Assembly (NCBI RefSeq): GCF_011397635.1
Contig: NC_064773.1
Span: forward strand, 3,090,501 to 3,154,500
DNA from: Epinephelus fuscoguttatus
Taxonomy: Eukaryota > Chordata > Actinopteri > Perciformes > Serranidae
Length of the DNA stretch: 64,000 nucleotides
Direction of reading: 5' to 3'
In this document: piece after piece, positions 11,730 to 24,400 of the stretch
Position numbering within the stretch: position 1 is the first letter of the stretch
Layout: every line of letters begins with the position of its first letter
Made by a program: the position numbers and the translations under genes
Notes under the pieces: model-generated
Seen by the model: only the letters and a program-made list of their open reading frames with translations
Databases searched by the model: none
What the model was told of the DNA's origin: nothing

Positions 11730-12217
11730 TGGAGGACAAAAAATGAGACGATAAATAAATGTATAAATAAATAAATTAATTAATAAAATAAATAAATACC
11801 AAAACAAATATATAAAGAATAAATAAATGCTAAAATAATTATGGAAATAAATAAATAATGCAAAATAAACTCCTCCCACATTATTAAAATACATAAATGA
11901 ATGCAGTTGTGCAAAAAAATTAAATAAATAAATATTCTATTTATATATATATATATATTTATTTATGCCCTGTTTAATCATCATGTTTGATTTATTTATG
12001 CGTGCATTTATATATTTATTTCAACATGTATTCATTAATTTATTTCTTTATTTTTGTATTTATTTCAGCAGTAATTAATTCCTGTATTTATTTATACATT
12101 TATTTATTGGTGTGTTTATTTTTTAATTTTCATTTAATTTTTTATTCTTGTATTTATTTATACATTCATTCATTCATTCATGTATTTGTTAATACTTGAG
12201 TCATTTTTTGTCCTCCA
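11730..12217. mobile_element. palindromic element with AAAT/ATTT arms
   Basis: The ends TGGAGGACAAAAAATGA (11730-11746) and TCATTTTTTGTCCTCCA (12201-12217) are exact inverted repeats. The left arm is built of AAAT/AATA units and the right arm of their complement, meeting at a (TA)n centre near 11943-11958. This is a fold-back structure of about 488 bp. A related left end (GGAGGATGAAAAATGACTGA) occurs at 59798. Confidence 0.75.
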
Positions 12218-12888
12218 TAGACTTTGTTCCAGTTTGACTTGAACTGAAGTTTTTCCTGTAGCATTTGCTGTGGTTGTGTCCACTGTGTCCTCCCAGTATA
12301 ACCTCCAACATTTCGCTTGGGAGCTCCCAGTTTAACCTCTGACATTAGGGCCTGTGGTTTGTTCCTGCTGTCTGCAAACAGCTTCACGGTTCAAAGAGCT
12401 CTCACATCATTAACCAGGAGTCCCAGAAGCAACAGGAGCCACTAATGGGCCTCTGATGAGTCACCACTGTATTTCAATACATTAATAAATCATTAAGTTC
12501 AATTATTTAAATTGACCTCCGATGAAAATTGATTTAAAATTTATCCTCCCATTTACTTTTCACTGCCTCACATTCACTGTTTTCTTCATTATTTACATGC
12601 AGGAAATACCAGAGTGCATGTTCTCCAGCAGTTTGAGGATCCATTTTGGGATATGTTCTACTTTCTTGCACTAGATTCTAATTTAAAATATTACAGTGTT
12701 TGACCCACTATATTTATCTGCCAGCCTGTTAGTCTGCAGCATCATATTTACATTAAATGTTACTGAATTTAATGTCAGAGTCGTGAAAATGGGGTGATCA
12801 GATTTAACAGTGTTTGATTCAACTGAAGTACAGTGGAAAGAAAAGAGGCAACCCCCCCGCCCATAAAATATTAAAAATATACAACATT
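12218..12888. other. intergenic, no gene seen
   Basis: Nothing beyond a short CCCCCCC run near 12853. Confidence 0.45.
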
Positions 12889-13035
12889 ACTGCGATAATC
12901 ACAGTGACCTTGACCTTTGCCAAATTGGAAGCAATTCCCTCAAATCGCATTCACTCCGATGGGACAAGCTGATGGACAGACAACCTGACAACATAATACC
13001 TCTGTCCGTGGCTATCGCTGGCGTGGAGGCATAAA
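12889..13035. repeat. ERE-type repeat, short 3' copy
   Basis: CACAGTGACCTTGACCTTTG is followed by GCAATTCCCTCAAATCG and ends GGCGTGGAGGCATAAAAA. The left AGGTCA half-site has decayed, so it is not a full palindrome. Confidence 0.65.
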
Positions 13036-13483
13036 AAAAATAATAATAAGCATCTGTGGTGTGACGAGGTTCATCCAAAAAAATGTAAAATGTAAATTTG
13101 TGACTTTAATTTCTGAGAAATTTTGAGTTTTTCAAATCTATGATTTAATAATCTCAGATTTTTTATTTGGTGTGATTTTTTTTCTTGTAAATTCACGACT
13201 TAAATCTCAGAAATTTCTAATTGGAATACTACCCTCTCCCAAGGCTTTGTATTTAAAAAAAAATCTTTTTAACCTAAAATGCCCTTAAAATGCTGTCCTA
13301 GATAAGGAAGAAAGCAATGACTAATTACTGAAAAAAACAAACAAACATGAAATCTGTTTTCAGACTGTAATTTTTTGTTAAGTTTAGTTATTTGTGGATG
13401 CGAAGAAATAAATTTGACATGTTAAACTCACGCAGGATTTGATTTGTATCGAAGTGCTGTAGAAGACGCTTGTTTATCCTCAG

Positions 13484-13529
<46 letters not shown>
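13484..13529. repeat. compound (AT)n(GT)n microsatellite
   Basis: About 11 AT units followed by about 12 GT units. Confidence 0.95.
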
Positions 13530-14155
13530 AAACCCAAGAAAACATTAGTTATTTTTGTGTTTCTTCAACTCAAAACTGGGTCTGAAGTCCTTTGAGGCGA
13601 ATTTGTGAGTTGTAATTTTGGCATACAAAACAAAAAACGGTAGCACTTTATAATACAGCCCGTGTTTTACGACGTAACTTCCCGTGTCTTACGGCGTAAC
13701 TCCTCTAAGACCTGCCGGGGTCTTACAGTGGAACTGCTACTGTCTTATGCTGTCACTCCCAGTGTCTTATAATGGAACTTCATGCGTCTTACCTTGCACT
13801 TACTGGGACTTCCCGGGTGACTCTCTGACATCTACCATGACATTTTGGGGGAGCCTATATGGTTTAGTTTCACTTATGACTTACAGTGTAACTCGCTATG
13901 TCTTACAGTAAAACGTCTTACAGTCCAACTCCTTTTGTCTTACCATGTAGGCCTACTTATTAAAACTTATAACTATAAAATCAGATATGATTTACAGTTT
14001 TAAAATACACGAAAATCATACTGCAATATGTAACCTGTTTAATCACACAATGACAACTTCAGAGTTATAAAATATCTTTATTCTTTACCACGCAGACACC
14101 TGGTACTTACATGCTAAGTGCCCAAGACTTCCCCTGTAAGTACCAGGGACCGGGT

Positions 14156-14510
14156 TGTATTGTAAAGTGCACACTGTTCACCCTTCCTTACCATGCAGGT
14201 ACCTGGTACTTACACTCTAAGCACCCGAGACTTCTGCTGTACCTACCAGGACTTTCCTGTAAGTCCCAGAGACCTACACTGTACTTATCAGGGACCGGGC
14301 TGTATTGTAAAGTGCACACTGTTCGCCCTTCCTTACCATGCAGGTACCTGGTACTTACACTCTAAGCACCCGAGACTTCTGCTGTACCTACCAGGGACTT
14401 TCCCTGTAATTACCAGAGACCTACGCTGTACTTATCAGGGAGCGGGCTGTATTATAAATTGCACACTGTTCACCCTTCCTTACCATGCAGGTACCTGGTA
14501 CCAGGCAAAG
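14156..14510. repeat. 145-148-bp tandem units in the palindrome loop
   Basis: TGTATTGTAAAGTGCACACT recurs at 14156 and 14301, and as a variant at 14449, with intervening ACCATGCAGGTACCTGG blocks. That gives about 2.4 copies in the centre of the hAT element. Confidence 0.8.
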
Positions 14511-15129
14511 TGCATACTGGTAAATAAACAGTCTCGGGTGCTTAGAGTGTAAGTACTAGGTACCTGCATGGTAAGGAAGGGCGAACAGTGTGCACTTTAC
14601 AATACAACCCGGTCCCTGGTACTTACAGGGGAAGTCTTGGGCACTTAGCATGTAAGTACCAGGTGTCTGCGTGGTAAAGAATAAAGATATTTTATAACTC
14701 TGAAGTTGTCATTGTGTGATTAAACAGGTTACATATTGCAGTATGATTTTCGTGTATTTTAAAACTGTAAATCATATCTGATTTTATAGTTATAAGTTTT
14801 AATAAGTAGGCCTACATGGTAAGACAAAAGGAGTTGGACTGTAAGACGTTTTACTGTAAGACATAGCGAGTTACACTGTAAGTCATAAGTGAAACTAAAC
14901 CATATAGGCTCCCCCAAAATGTCATGGTAGATGTCAGAGAGTCACCCGGGAAGTCCCAGTAAGTGCAAGGTAAGACGCATGAAGTTCCATTATAAGACAC
15001 TGGGAGTGACAGCATAAGACAGTAGCAGTTCCACTGTAAGACCCCGGCAGGTCTACTGTAAGACAAGCGAAACTACACAACAGGTTCCTCTAAAATGCCA
15101 TGTAGATGTCAGAGAGTTACCATGAAAGT

Positions 15130-15290
15130 CCCAATAAGTATATGGTAAGACACGGGAAGTTATGCCGTAAGACACGGGAAGTTATGCCATAAGACACGGG
15201 AAGTTATGCCATAAGACACGGGGAGTTACGTCGTAAGACACGGGAAGTTACGCCGTAAGACACGGGGAGTTACGTCGTAAAACACGGGCT
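15130..15290. repeat. 22-bp subterminal repeat array
   Basis: About seven units of ACACGGGAAGTTATGCCGTA type with point variants near the right end of the hAT element. The opposite end has only about two, so the array expanded on one side. In hAT elements, repeats in this position can bind transposase. Confidence 0.75.
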
Positions 15291-15316
15291 GTATTATAAA
15301 GTGCTACCCAAAAAAC

Positions 15317-16135
15317 AAACAAAAACTTAAAAGGTGATTTAAAAAAACAGCAAAGTAGAAGCACCTCGACTAAAAATGAGTGAATGAAAATGGTACCAAA
15401 TTCCGAGAGTAAAGAAACTCAAAGCAATAGAGCGCTACAGTAAGTACAACATGACTCTGTCGCTGTCTTAACGGGATCAATGCTGCGGAGGGAAAGTCTT
15501 AAATATTGTACATGATCCCTCACACCTAAATAAAATAGGTAATAAATAGCTTAATGTTTTTAGAAATACCAATGGAAGAAACCCTCAAAGAAAGATTGCA
15601 CTGAGCCTCAGAAGGTCGAGGAACAGCGGCTAGCCTGAAGAGACGTCAGGACTTTGGCTCTATTTATCAACACGTATGGCTACTGGGACTCAGAGGGAAA
15701 ACTACATCGATAGAAGAGCTACAGTTAAGACCGCAGTAAAGAGCAGTAACGAGTCCTCGAGTGAAGTTTGACTCTTTTTTCCTGACACATAATTCACCGT
15801 ACCATCTATCACGGCACTGTTGTCATTATAAGAACCCTCGTAACGACTCTATCACTGAAGAAATGCTGATTATAACCAGAGCACTCAACTCAGCAGCATC
15901 CAAGAGATCCAGTTAAAACCAGAGGAAAGGTGTCTTTGCTCAGATCTACAGGTAACAAAGTTGTTTCCTCTCATCCTCTCCTCATATCCTGGTTTTAACA
16001 CTTCCGATCATAAACACCACACCACACAGCAGTGGGTTGTTGGTGGCGTCCTCAGCCAGTTAGTCGACTTCGCCCACCGGCTGGTTAGCATCCTGATTTA
16101 TTTTCACGACGTGAAAACAGCTGTCTGTTTCCCTT
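15317..16135 (-). other. kcnmb4: kcnmb4 3' flank / probable 3' UTR
   Basis: About 820 bp of non-repetitive sequence between the kcnmb4 stop and the palindromic hAT element. A sense-strand AATAAA (16097-16102 as TTTATT) lies only about 35 nt after the stop. If it is not used, the UTR may run further and reach the inverted repeat. No coding signal is seen. Confidence 0.45.
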
Positions 16136-16460
16136 TTAATGTTCCCGATCGCGTCGTCGCACTGGCACCGCAAACAGCGGCAGGGTCCTTGTTGGTGATG
16201 ACGACTCGGGGTCAGAGTTTGTTGCAAGGGGGTCTTCGGCCTTATTGCCGCGGCGGTCTGAGGGACCAGCTGACAGGTCTTGGCACACTTCGTAAGAGCA
16301 TTTCCTCTTCTGGAGAGCTTCGGCTCGAACGGCCAGGGAGCGTGCGCACACCGTCAGGAGCACAATGAGCGTGCCCAGCAGGAGTGACACCATCGGCCAG
16401 AGGACACAGTGCAGCAGGACGCTGGTGTCGTGGGAACGGCGCCACAACACGTCATCGGGC
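16136..16460 (-). CDS. kcnmb4: kcnmb4 coding exon 4 with C-terminal extension
   Basis: Encodes residues 155-262 and the stop codon. It begins RPDDVLW, runs through VLLHC into TM2 (about 169-193) and the [17 protein letters not shown] tail, where the family normally ends at residue 210. The next codon (16294-16292) is TAC instead of a stop, and the frame stays open for 52 codons. That tail is hydrophilic, rich in Ser, Pro, Asp and Arg, and ends RRRDREH. Acceptor TTTCAG|GCCCGA. Whether the extension is translated, or the TAC is a sequence error, cannot be decided here. Confidence 0.93.
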
Positions 16461-19400
16461 CTGAAATCACAATAAGGAAAAAAAAAAGAGAATTGACAGC
16501 TGGTCTTTCATTACTCTAAACTTTATTTTAGTTAATTAAATTCAGTTTTTTGTACTTTGCAGTTTTTTTTTTAATATTTTTAATTTACTGCCAGTTAAAC
16601 TCAACACTTCTACAGATATTTCACATTAAAAGACTATTAATCATGCACTTCAAACTGACAAAGCCTTAGCAACTGGGAAAAAATTCTAAAGAGAGCAGTA
16701 AAGTAGTTGGGGTAGAGAAACCAAGAGCAGCAGTGTTGTTGTATTAATTGAATAAGTGCTGTGGAAACAGACATCATACTGAATTTATAAAAATAATGGA
16801 TAAACATGGACGAAGTGTTACGTTTTCATCAAAAGCAAATTAAACAAATGAATAAGTAGTAAGTAATAAATAAATAAGGCACAAAGTTAGCATAGCATTA
16901 GCATGTTCATGTTGTGGGAGTTACATAACGACCAATTTTCCAATTAGTAACTGTTCACCAAGCTATTCAACAACCGCTAACATTGTACAAAGCTGCGTTA
17001 GCCTGGCTAACCTAACAGCAATCCAACATCAGTTAATGCGACAAAAAGTTTTAATAGCACTGACATCAGCTATCAAAGCATTAAGCTAACGTAACATCAG
17101 CAACTAAGTTACTTGTATTCCAACATCAGCTATCAAAGCATTAAGCTAACGTAACATTAGCATCTAAGTTACTTGTATTCCAACATGAGCTATCAAAACA
17201 TTAAGATAACGTAACATCAGCAACTAAGGTACTTGTAATCCAACATCAGCTATCAAAGCATTAAGCTAACGTAACATTAGCATCTAAGTTACTTGTATTC
17301 CAACATCAGCTATCAAAACATTAAGCTAACGTAACATTAGCATCTAAGTTACTTGTATTCCAACATCAGCTATCAAAGCATTAAGCTGACGTGACATTAG
17401 TGTGGCTCAGCTATCTGTAATCCTAATCAGCTACTTGGCCTCAAAGTAAATGTTATATTAATATAAACATAATGTTAGTGTAGCTAATCAACTGGAAGTT
17501 TAACATTTTTTAAACAAGGCGTAAAGATAGCAGAGTTCAGCCGCTGGCATTGCAATATTGGCAAACAGGACAAACAGTTAGCAGGGCTAGCAGCAAGCTT
17601 GTTCTATTCATTATCAAAAATTATCTGTACTGTCACCTCCCAAAGATGGATTACTTATTTCCCAAGAGAAGCTTTGCCTCTTTTAATTAATATTATCATC
17701 CAAAAAGTTCAAAGACACAAATGAAAAGTTGGAGGTTTCACAGAAGACTTTTGGAATACAGCCTAACCTCCCTGTCACCTCTGAAATAACCTCATAAATC
17801 AAGTGACTAACTGTGTTTTCCTTATCTTTATAAAAACCCTCTGAGTGCTCCAGTTCTTTTTCTGTAAAACACCATATAATATCTTATCTGCAGCATCAAT
17901 GGGCTCCCACCGGGCCCTCATTTATGAAGCAGAGTTTCTTCATTCTGATCCTTCTGGTGCAGAGATAAAAATAAAACGAGACAAGGTCACAGGTAAGCAT
18001 CGTCAGTGAAAAATAGGAGGATTAAGCTGACACGCTAAAGGAGATCTGTGTCTCAACAATATTCGGTCACAGTGTGAAAAAGGGGAGCTGTGCTTCTTTA
18101 CAGGACGACATAACCTGAATACAAAAGAAAAGGTTCTTTATACATGAATCTGCTCTTTTATATGTACCTTGCCTTGCATCCTCCAGGTTACAGTAGAGAC
18201 TGTTATTTGTGTGTGATATTTTTTCACATATAAAATTGTAGTCCTATGTTGAGACAGTTAGATGTGTGAGGAGCAGGTGGTACTGAAACTAATAAAACCA
18301 TAATTACTGCTGTTCCCATTTCAAAATGCTATTTTAATGATGCCCTGAACATTTCTTAAAATAGAAACACAGGAGTCTGCAGGATAATCTGACCGTGACC
18401 ACTCTATGCTACGGTCATCACTTTGAATTATACTTCAAGTCTCTTCACCGGTAAATCATTTTTCCCCCCAGGTAGATTGGGCAGATTGTTCTAAACAGAG
18501 CAGGACCAAGTGTAAGTGGTGGAAGTCCTGAACTTAAACTGTTACTTCAGTAAAAATACAATATATATATAATATAGAATATTTTATTATTCGGTTTTTA
18601 TAACTAATAAATCCATGTAAGAGCATTTTAATGTTGTAGTTCATCAACCTGGAGCCAATTTAGATACTTAACATACTACTGGGTAGATTAGTAGTGTAGT
18701 ACTGGGTCTTTTCATTTCTACAAATCATATTATTTAAAAGTAAAAAGTAATAGTCAAATAAATGTAGTGAAGTAGCCTTAAAGTGTAAAGTAGCATAAAT
18801 GTAAATGGTTGAGTAAAGTACAAGTATGTGAAAACTGAATTTGAGTAAATGTACATGAATGTATAAAGAGATCTGGATACAGCTTTGGAGGCGGGGCCCT
18901 GTTAATTCCTATGAAAGTTGCTGAGTGAAGCCAAAAGTTAATGTTGCTAACGTTAGCTAGTGCTGCACACTGTAAGCGCTGTAGCGGAGCTGAGGGGAGG
19001 CAAGGTTGTTCTGGAAAATGAATCCTGAGTCTTTTACAGAGAATTCTGTAATCCTGCTAGTGAAACGAGTCGTTTTGAGCAGGTTGTGCTAAAAAACTGT
19101 ATCCATTGATTTACAGATTTATTTTTAACAATTAAGTCTATGGGGAAAAGTCTTTTACGGCCACATGGCATCACATGAAGAACTCCCAAAGTTGTAATTC
19201 CACTGTTTGGCTACTAAAGAAATTGGCTTGAAAGCCTGGTGCACTACCTCAAGGGATGCTGTGGACTCTGGTTGGGGTGCTGGTTGTTTGTTGACATTAG
19301 CAGACTCCATTTCTTAGCTAACGTTAGCTAGTGTTGCACACTGTTAGTGCTGTAGCAGAGCTGAGGAGAGACAAGGTTTTCCCAGGAAAATTTGTCGTCT

Positions 19401-21398
19401 CTTTCACCATGTAAGTCAATAGGAAAAAGTCTTTTGGGCAGCAAGGCATCACCTGGTGGTGTAATTCCTATGTGGCCATTACGAAAATTGGCTTCAAAGC
19501 CTTCCTGGGGGCCTGACTCAGAAACATATCACCACTGGTTCTGTTCTCATGAGTCTTAAGAGGACAGTTCACCCAAAATCAGAAATACATATTTTTCCTC
19601 TTACCTGGAGTGCAACAGTAGTTATCATTTTGGTGCAAGTTACTAAGTGTTGAAGATAACAGTTGTAGAGACGTCTGCCTTCTCTCTAACAAAATAGAGC
19701 TAGATGGCTTGTGGAGCTCAAAGCGCAGAATAAAAGTATATATATTTGAAAAACTAAACAGCAATGTCTCTTTCCAGAAATCATGGACTGTTTACTCAAG
19801 ATGATCAACAGACCTTGTACCTTCTGTGTGGTGGTACGGTAGGCGGGTGTAGTTCGGTAGAGAGAAAGTTGTTCCTATGTGAAACTGCTCACAACAAGGT
19901 CTTTGAAGTGCGTCCTTCTACGCCGGGAGTGTTGGGTCTTGACAACGCAGCAGCCCATTTCAAAAGGTAACAATCCTTTCTGAGTGTAAGCAGTGCTGGA
20001 AATAAACTTACTTCCCTCTTTACCTAAACATCAGGAAACACCTCTCTGTCTCTGAGACAAATACTGTTGCTGGGGTTGCATTTTGTAGGGGGTGGGCTTG
20101 GGGTCCTGGTTACTCACCCTATTTTAGAATACTCAGGCCTGAGACCCAGAGGGGATGCCTACAGGTCCTTTGCGTCTAGGCTTGCACATCTAGACCTAAT
20201 TGGGATACACCTCCAACCACCATGGGGAGGAGGCCTTACTTTAAGGTGGTGAGGAGGACCAATGCTGGTCAGCAGACGATGAATAATCAAAAAAGAATTT
20301 CCTTTTCAGTTAAGTCTCACTCCATTTATTTAATCAAGACTTCTAAGAGTAAATCTAAGAGGAAAAACTGAAAAGATTAAAAAATGTAAGGAGTGCAAAG
20401 TGGAGAGACCCCCAAAATACCCTGAGCTCTGATTCTGCTTGGCTTTTCATACACAGAGACAGAGGAACTCGCCTTCCTGTGGACATGACAATTAGTAGGA
20501 CTGTTGCAAAGGTCTCCCTTCAACAGTCTTCACAAAAAAAAAGAGAGATTTTTATTTCCTGAACAGTGGCCTGTCGAAATAACTTCTAAACTCCTGCAAC
20601 TCTGTACTGATTCAAAAAAAAGATTGTGCTTCTTTGTGTTTGAGAACTGTCACGATAAAGTTAATTTTTAATCTTCTGCAGAAGCATCTTGTGAAAAACG
20701 TCCATCAGAAAACAGCTCATAACGGACCGGAGCTGTAATGACTGTTAAATTGAAGTCGAAGGACCCTTCTCCTGTGGGGTCAAAGGTCGCGTGCAGCAAA
20801 TTAAGGGTTCTGTCAAAAGATGCTCACATAATGCTGCAAGGTGCAGCAGCCATCTGCAATCTCCCATGGCAACAATGATCTGTCACCGCGGCGAACTTCA
20901 CAGCATCACACATCCCCTGTTTCCAATTTACCTTTATCACACCTTAAAATAGAGCGTGGTGTAAATGTCTCACCTCCTCTGCTGGTTGAAGAAGCAGGTG
21001 AAGGACTGGCTGCTGACCTCTTTAGTGAAGTAATCCTCCCACCACAGAACGCTGTCTTTGTTCTTCTGGTTGTCCCGCTCACAGGGAGGGACGTATGAAC
21101 ACTGGGAGACACAAAACAGATCAATATCAACACCTGTGTCTTTAATAGATCAATGAAAGTAATCGGTTAAGGTGTTAAATCTCCTGCCGTTACATTATTT
21201 TGTCTCAGACTGATCAGATACGGACAAATGTTGGAGGATTGTTACATCACTCTGTTGTAGTGACAGTGATTACCCAGCAGGAAGTGCTGTAATAAGGTCA
21301 CAACAAGGTGACAGGTTTGATCCTGATTGGCTCAGAGGGGGGTCGGCATCACTCCCTTGTTCTTTAGTTAAGGTTTAGTTTCAGCTTCCAAACATAAC

Positions 21399-21468
<70 letters not shown>

Positions 21469-24400
21469 GATTCACGTAGCAGGAGGTTGATTGGTTCCTA
21501 ACTGGTTGCTGTGGATCAACTGGTTGCTATGGCAATGATGTGATTGGTACACAGAAGGGGGGGTGGAGGGGGAGTTGTGGTGATTGCAACCTGAACTCCA
21601 TCGAAATGAAAGATGAGACAATAACTACTGCCGGAAAAAAACTGACCCAAAATCTCTGAAGTATACTCTCTGACTTCCTGTCTGTGTCTCTCAGCTCCAC
21701 ACTCACTCGGTCCTACAGAAGAGCTAAATCTTTAAAAACACAAACATAATTCTCAGTAATTTCCTAAAACAGCTGGACAGGAAAAAGCTCATTTACTGGG
21801 GACTATTTCCAGCGGCAGATTAATCCACATTTGATGCTTTAGTGAGTATTTGTGGCTGCAGGACGGTGTGTGTGGGATTGAGTCAAAATAAACTGCAGTG
21901 TGTGTTTAACACAGTCGCCAAAAAAGATGTTGGCATTGTAGATTTCTGCAAAGATACATTATATTTGTACCTTATTATGTAGCTCACACATTGAAACTGT
22001 TGTTTGGGCACAAAAAGAACTTGATCATGATTAGGGGCTTAAAATATACTGTTTAGGAGGCAAAATCTCCGCTGGAAAAGCAGCAATGTCTTGGTAAAGA
22101 CACAACCGCTTTTCGTCCCACTATCCCAGCAGGAAGTGCAGCCATGCCTCGGTAATTTTACTGTTGTAAAATAAACTCTATTAAAAGTCTCACAAAAGCA
22201 CCTTAGTTTGTCTTTACGCTGTTTTCACAATCACCAGCTGTGGTTTGGTTGAAATTAACCCTTAATTCATTGGGCCTTAAACCAAACGGATCGTACTCTT
22301 ACGGGAGATCTATACCATCAGCACAGTTTCAAGGTTAGTGTCACAACATGATGATGTCACAGTCAAGCTGACCTTTGACCTTTTGGATATAAAATGTCAT
22401 TATTTTATCCTGTTAGACATTTGTGTGCATAATCAGCATATGAATTCCTGAGTTTTTGACTGTAACAGCGTTTTTATTGCATATAATTCCACTTGCTATT
22501 ATTGCTATAATGTGACAGTCACGCACTTAAGTAGTTGTGTGGTTATACCTGGGTTATTTGCTCAAGGGCGCCCTCTCTCAGAGGTAGTGAGTAAATGCCA
22601 CTGCAAGCACTAAAACATTGCCTGTTGATGAGAAACGTGCCCAAGGTGAGTTGTCGAGCATAGCACTGTGAGTGAGTCACGAGTGGGTTGCTGAACTTTA
22701 TGAGGGATAGAGTGTCCAGATAGCGACTTAATGCACTTTGTGAAATAGCTGGCTTTATGCTAACGTAACGCGCTGTTCTTTTGTAGCATGCTATGCGTGA
22801 GCTGCCTGTAATGAGCCAAATGTATGACTGACCATAAATATCCTGTTCCTGTTCAGGTACATATTTTTGTATTTTTATAATTGTATTAATAATTTGCTGT
22901 GTCAAAAATTTCACTGCTGGCATAAAAACATTGCCAGTTGGTGAGTAATGTGCCCCAGTGTGCTATGTGTGAGCTGCCTGTAATGAGCCTACAGTGTGAC
23001 TGAGCAGTACATATCCTGTTCCTGTTCAGAGAATAAATGGCAGTGTAAAAATGACGACGAGCCTCCTCATTATTGACCACACAACACAGATTCCATACCT
23101 CTGACCACAAAATTTGAATCAGTTTATTGTTAAGTCCAAGTGGATGTTTGTGCCAAATTTGAGGAAATTCCATCAAGGCCTTCTTGAGATATTGTGGTAA
23201 TCAGAGTGAGAATGACAAGGTCACAGTGACCTTGACCTTTGACCACCAAAATCTAATCAAGAATGTGATTGCACCAAATGCTAAAAAAATTTCCTATAGG
23301 TGTTTGGGGATTTTGCATTAACAAGAATGAGACAGATGAGGTCACAGTGACCTTGACCTTTGACAACCAAAATGGAATCAGTTCGTCCTTAAATCCAAGT
23401 GGACAGCTGTGCCAAATTTGCAACATTCTTTCAAGGCATCCTTGAGATATCGCATTCACAAGAATGGGATGTATGTCCGTCCATTAGTATGGACAACCCA
23501 GAAACATAATCCCTCTGGTGTCGGCTATCGCTGAAGGTATGAAAATTGTTCCCATTCATCACTTAGACACAAAACATGGGAACATGGGGTCCAGGTTAAA
23601 AAATACTTGAGGAGGTACTTGAGTAAATGAACGTCGTAGCGCGACATTCCTCTATTGTTAGCCTGTTGTCTGGTAAGAGATCTGGTAATTGTTCCAAAAC
23701 TGCCTCTCCCTCTCTCCCTCGGTATGCAGCCATGATTTGAAAGTGAAGTATAAGATATAATGGACTCCCAGGTGTTACTATGGAGAACATTCAGAGAGAC
23801 ATTTGTTCAATAAACCTGTCCAATATTCTCACATATCAGGACATTACTGTCGTCTCACATGAGCTCAGAGTGATGAATGTGTCGACCACGGACATGTTTT
23901 ATCTCCTCTCAGCTGTAAAAGTGCAGCTGATGTTTTTATGATCAGATCTTCACTGGATTAGTTTTTTCTGTCTGATTGCATCTCGTCCACATTAGTGAAG
24001 GTACAGAGACCGTCGTTGTGTGTGTGTGTGTGTGTGTGTGTTTAGGTAATTGTCAGCTTACTACCCCGCTCAGCTCGGCTCAGCAGCCATTCATCCCTCA
24101 ACACCATTCATCACTCAGCCAATCAAACATGCCTCGCCCGATGACATCATAAGTGGGTCGCCCTGCCAGATGATTGCGGTTGCTATGCCAACAGGCTGAG
24201 GGTACAATTATATGTGTATGTGTGTGTGTGTGTTTTGGTGTCTAATAAATGGTCTAAATAAGATCAATCCAGAGTGTGTGTGTTGACATGTGGAGGGTTT
24301 CTCTGAGACGACAGGACGAACACACTAATCAGGATGTTGTCACAGTCCGAACACGCAGCACGTCTCATTTACTCTCAGGTGATGCTGTTACTGCAGGTGT

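Larger units (their letters stand above)
13639..15308. mobile_element. 1.67-kb palindromic hAT-type element
   Basis: It is bounded by inverted ends GGTAGCACTTTATAATACAG and its complement and flanked by identical 8-bp repeats CAAAAAAC at 13631-13638 and 15309-15316, the hallmark of hAT insertion. The two arms (about 13639-14231 and 14530-15308) are inverted copies of each other along nearly their whole length. Mirror-image ORFs occur on opposite strands (13684-13911 and 14851-15066) and are by-products. There is no transposase. The right arm is longer because of extra subterminal repeats. Confidence 0.9.
23090..23540. repeat. ERE-type repeat with three sub-units, intron 2
   Basis: Three tandem sub-units of 'CACAAAATTTGAATCAGTTT...AAATTTGAGGAAATTCC', with 'GACAACCCAGAAACATAATC' at the end. 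Two sub-units hold perfect ERE palindromes. Confidence 0.75.

Noticed and set aside
12893..12912. ERE in the 12.9-kb repeat copy
   Set aside because: The left AGGTCA half has mutated (ATAATCACAGTGACCT), leaving no palindrome.
13684..15066. Mirror open frames of about 71-75 codons on opposite strands
   Set aside because: They are the two arms of the hAT palindrome, not genes.
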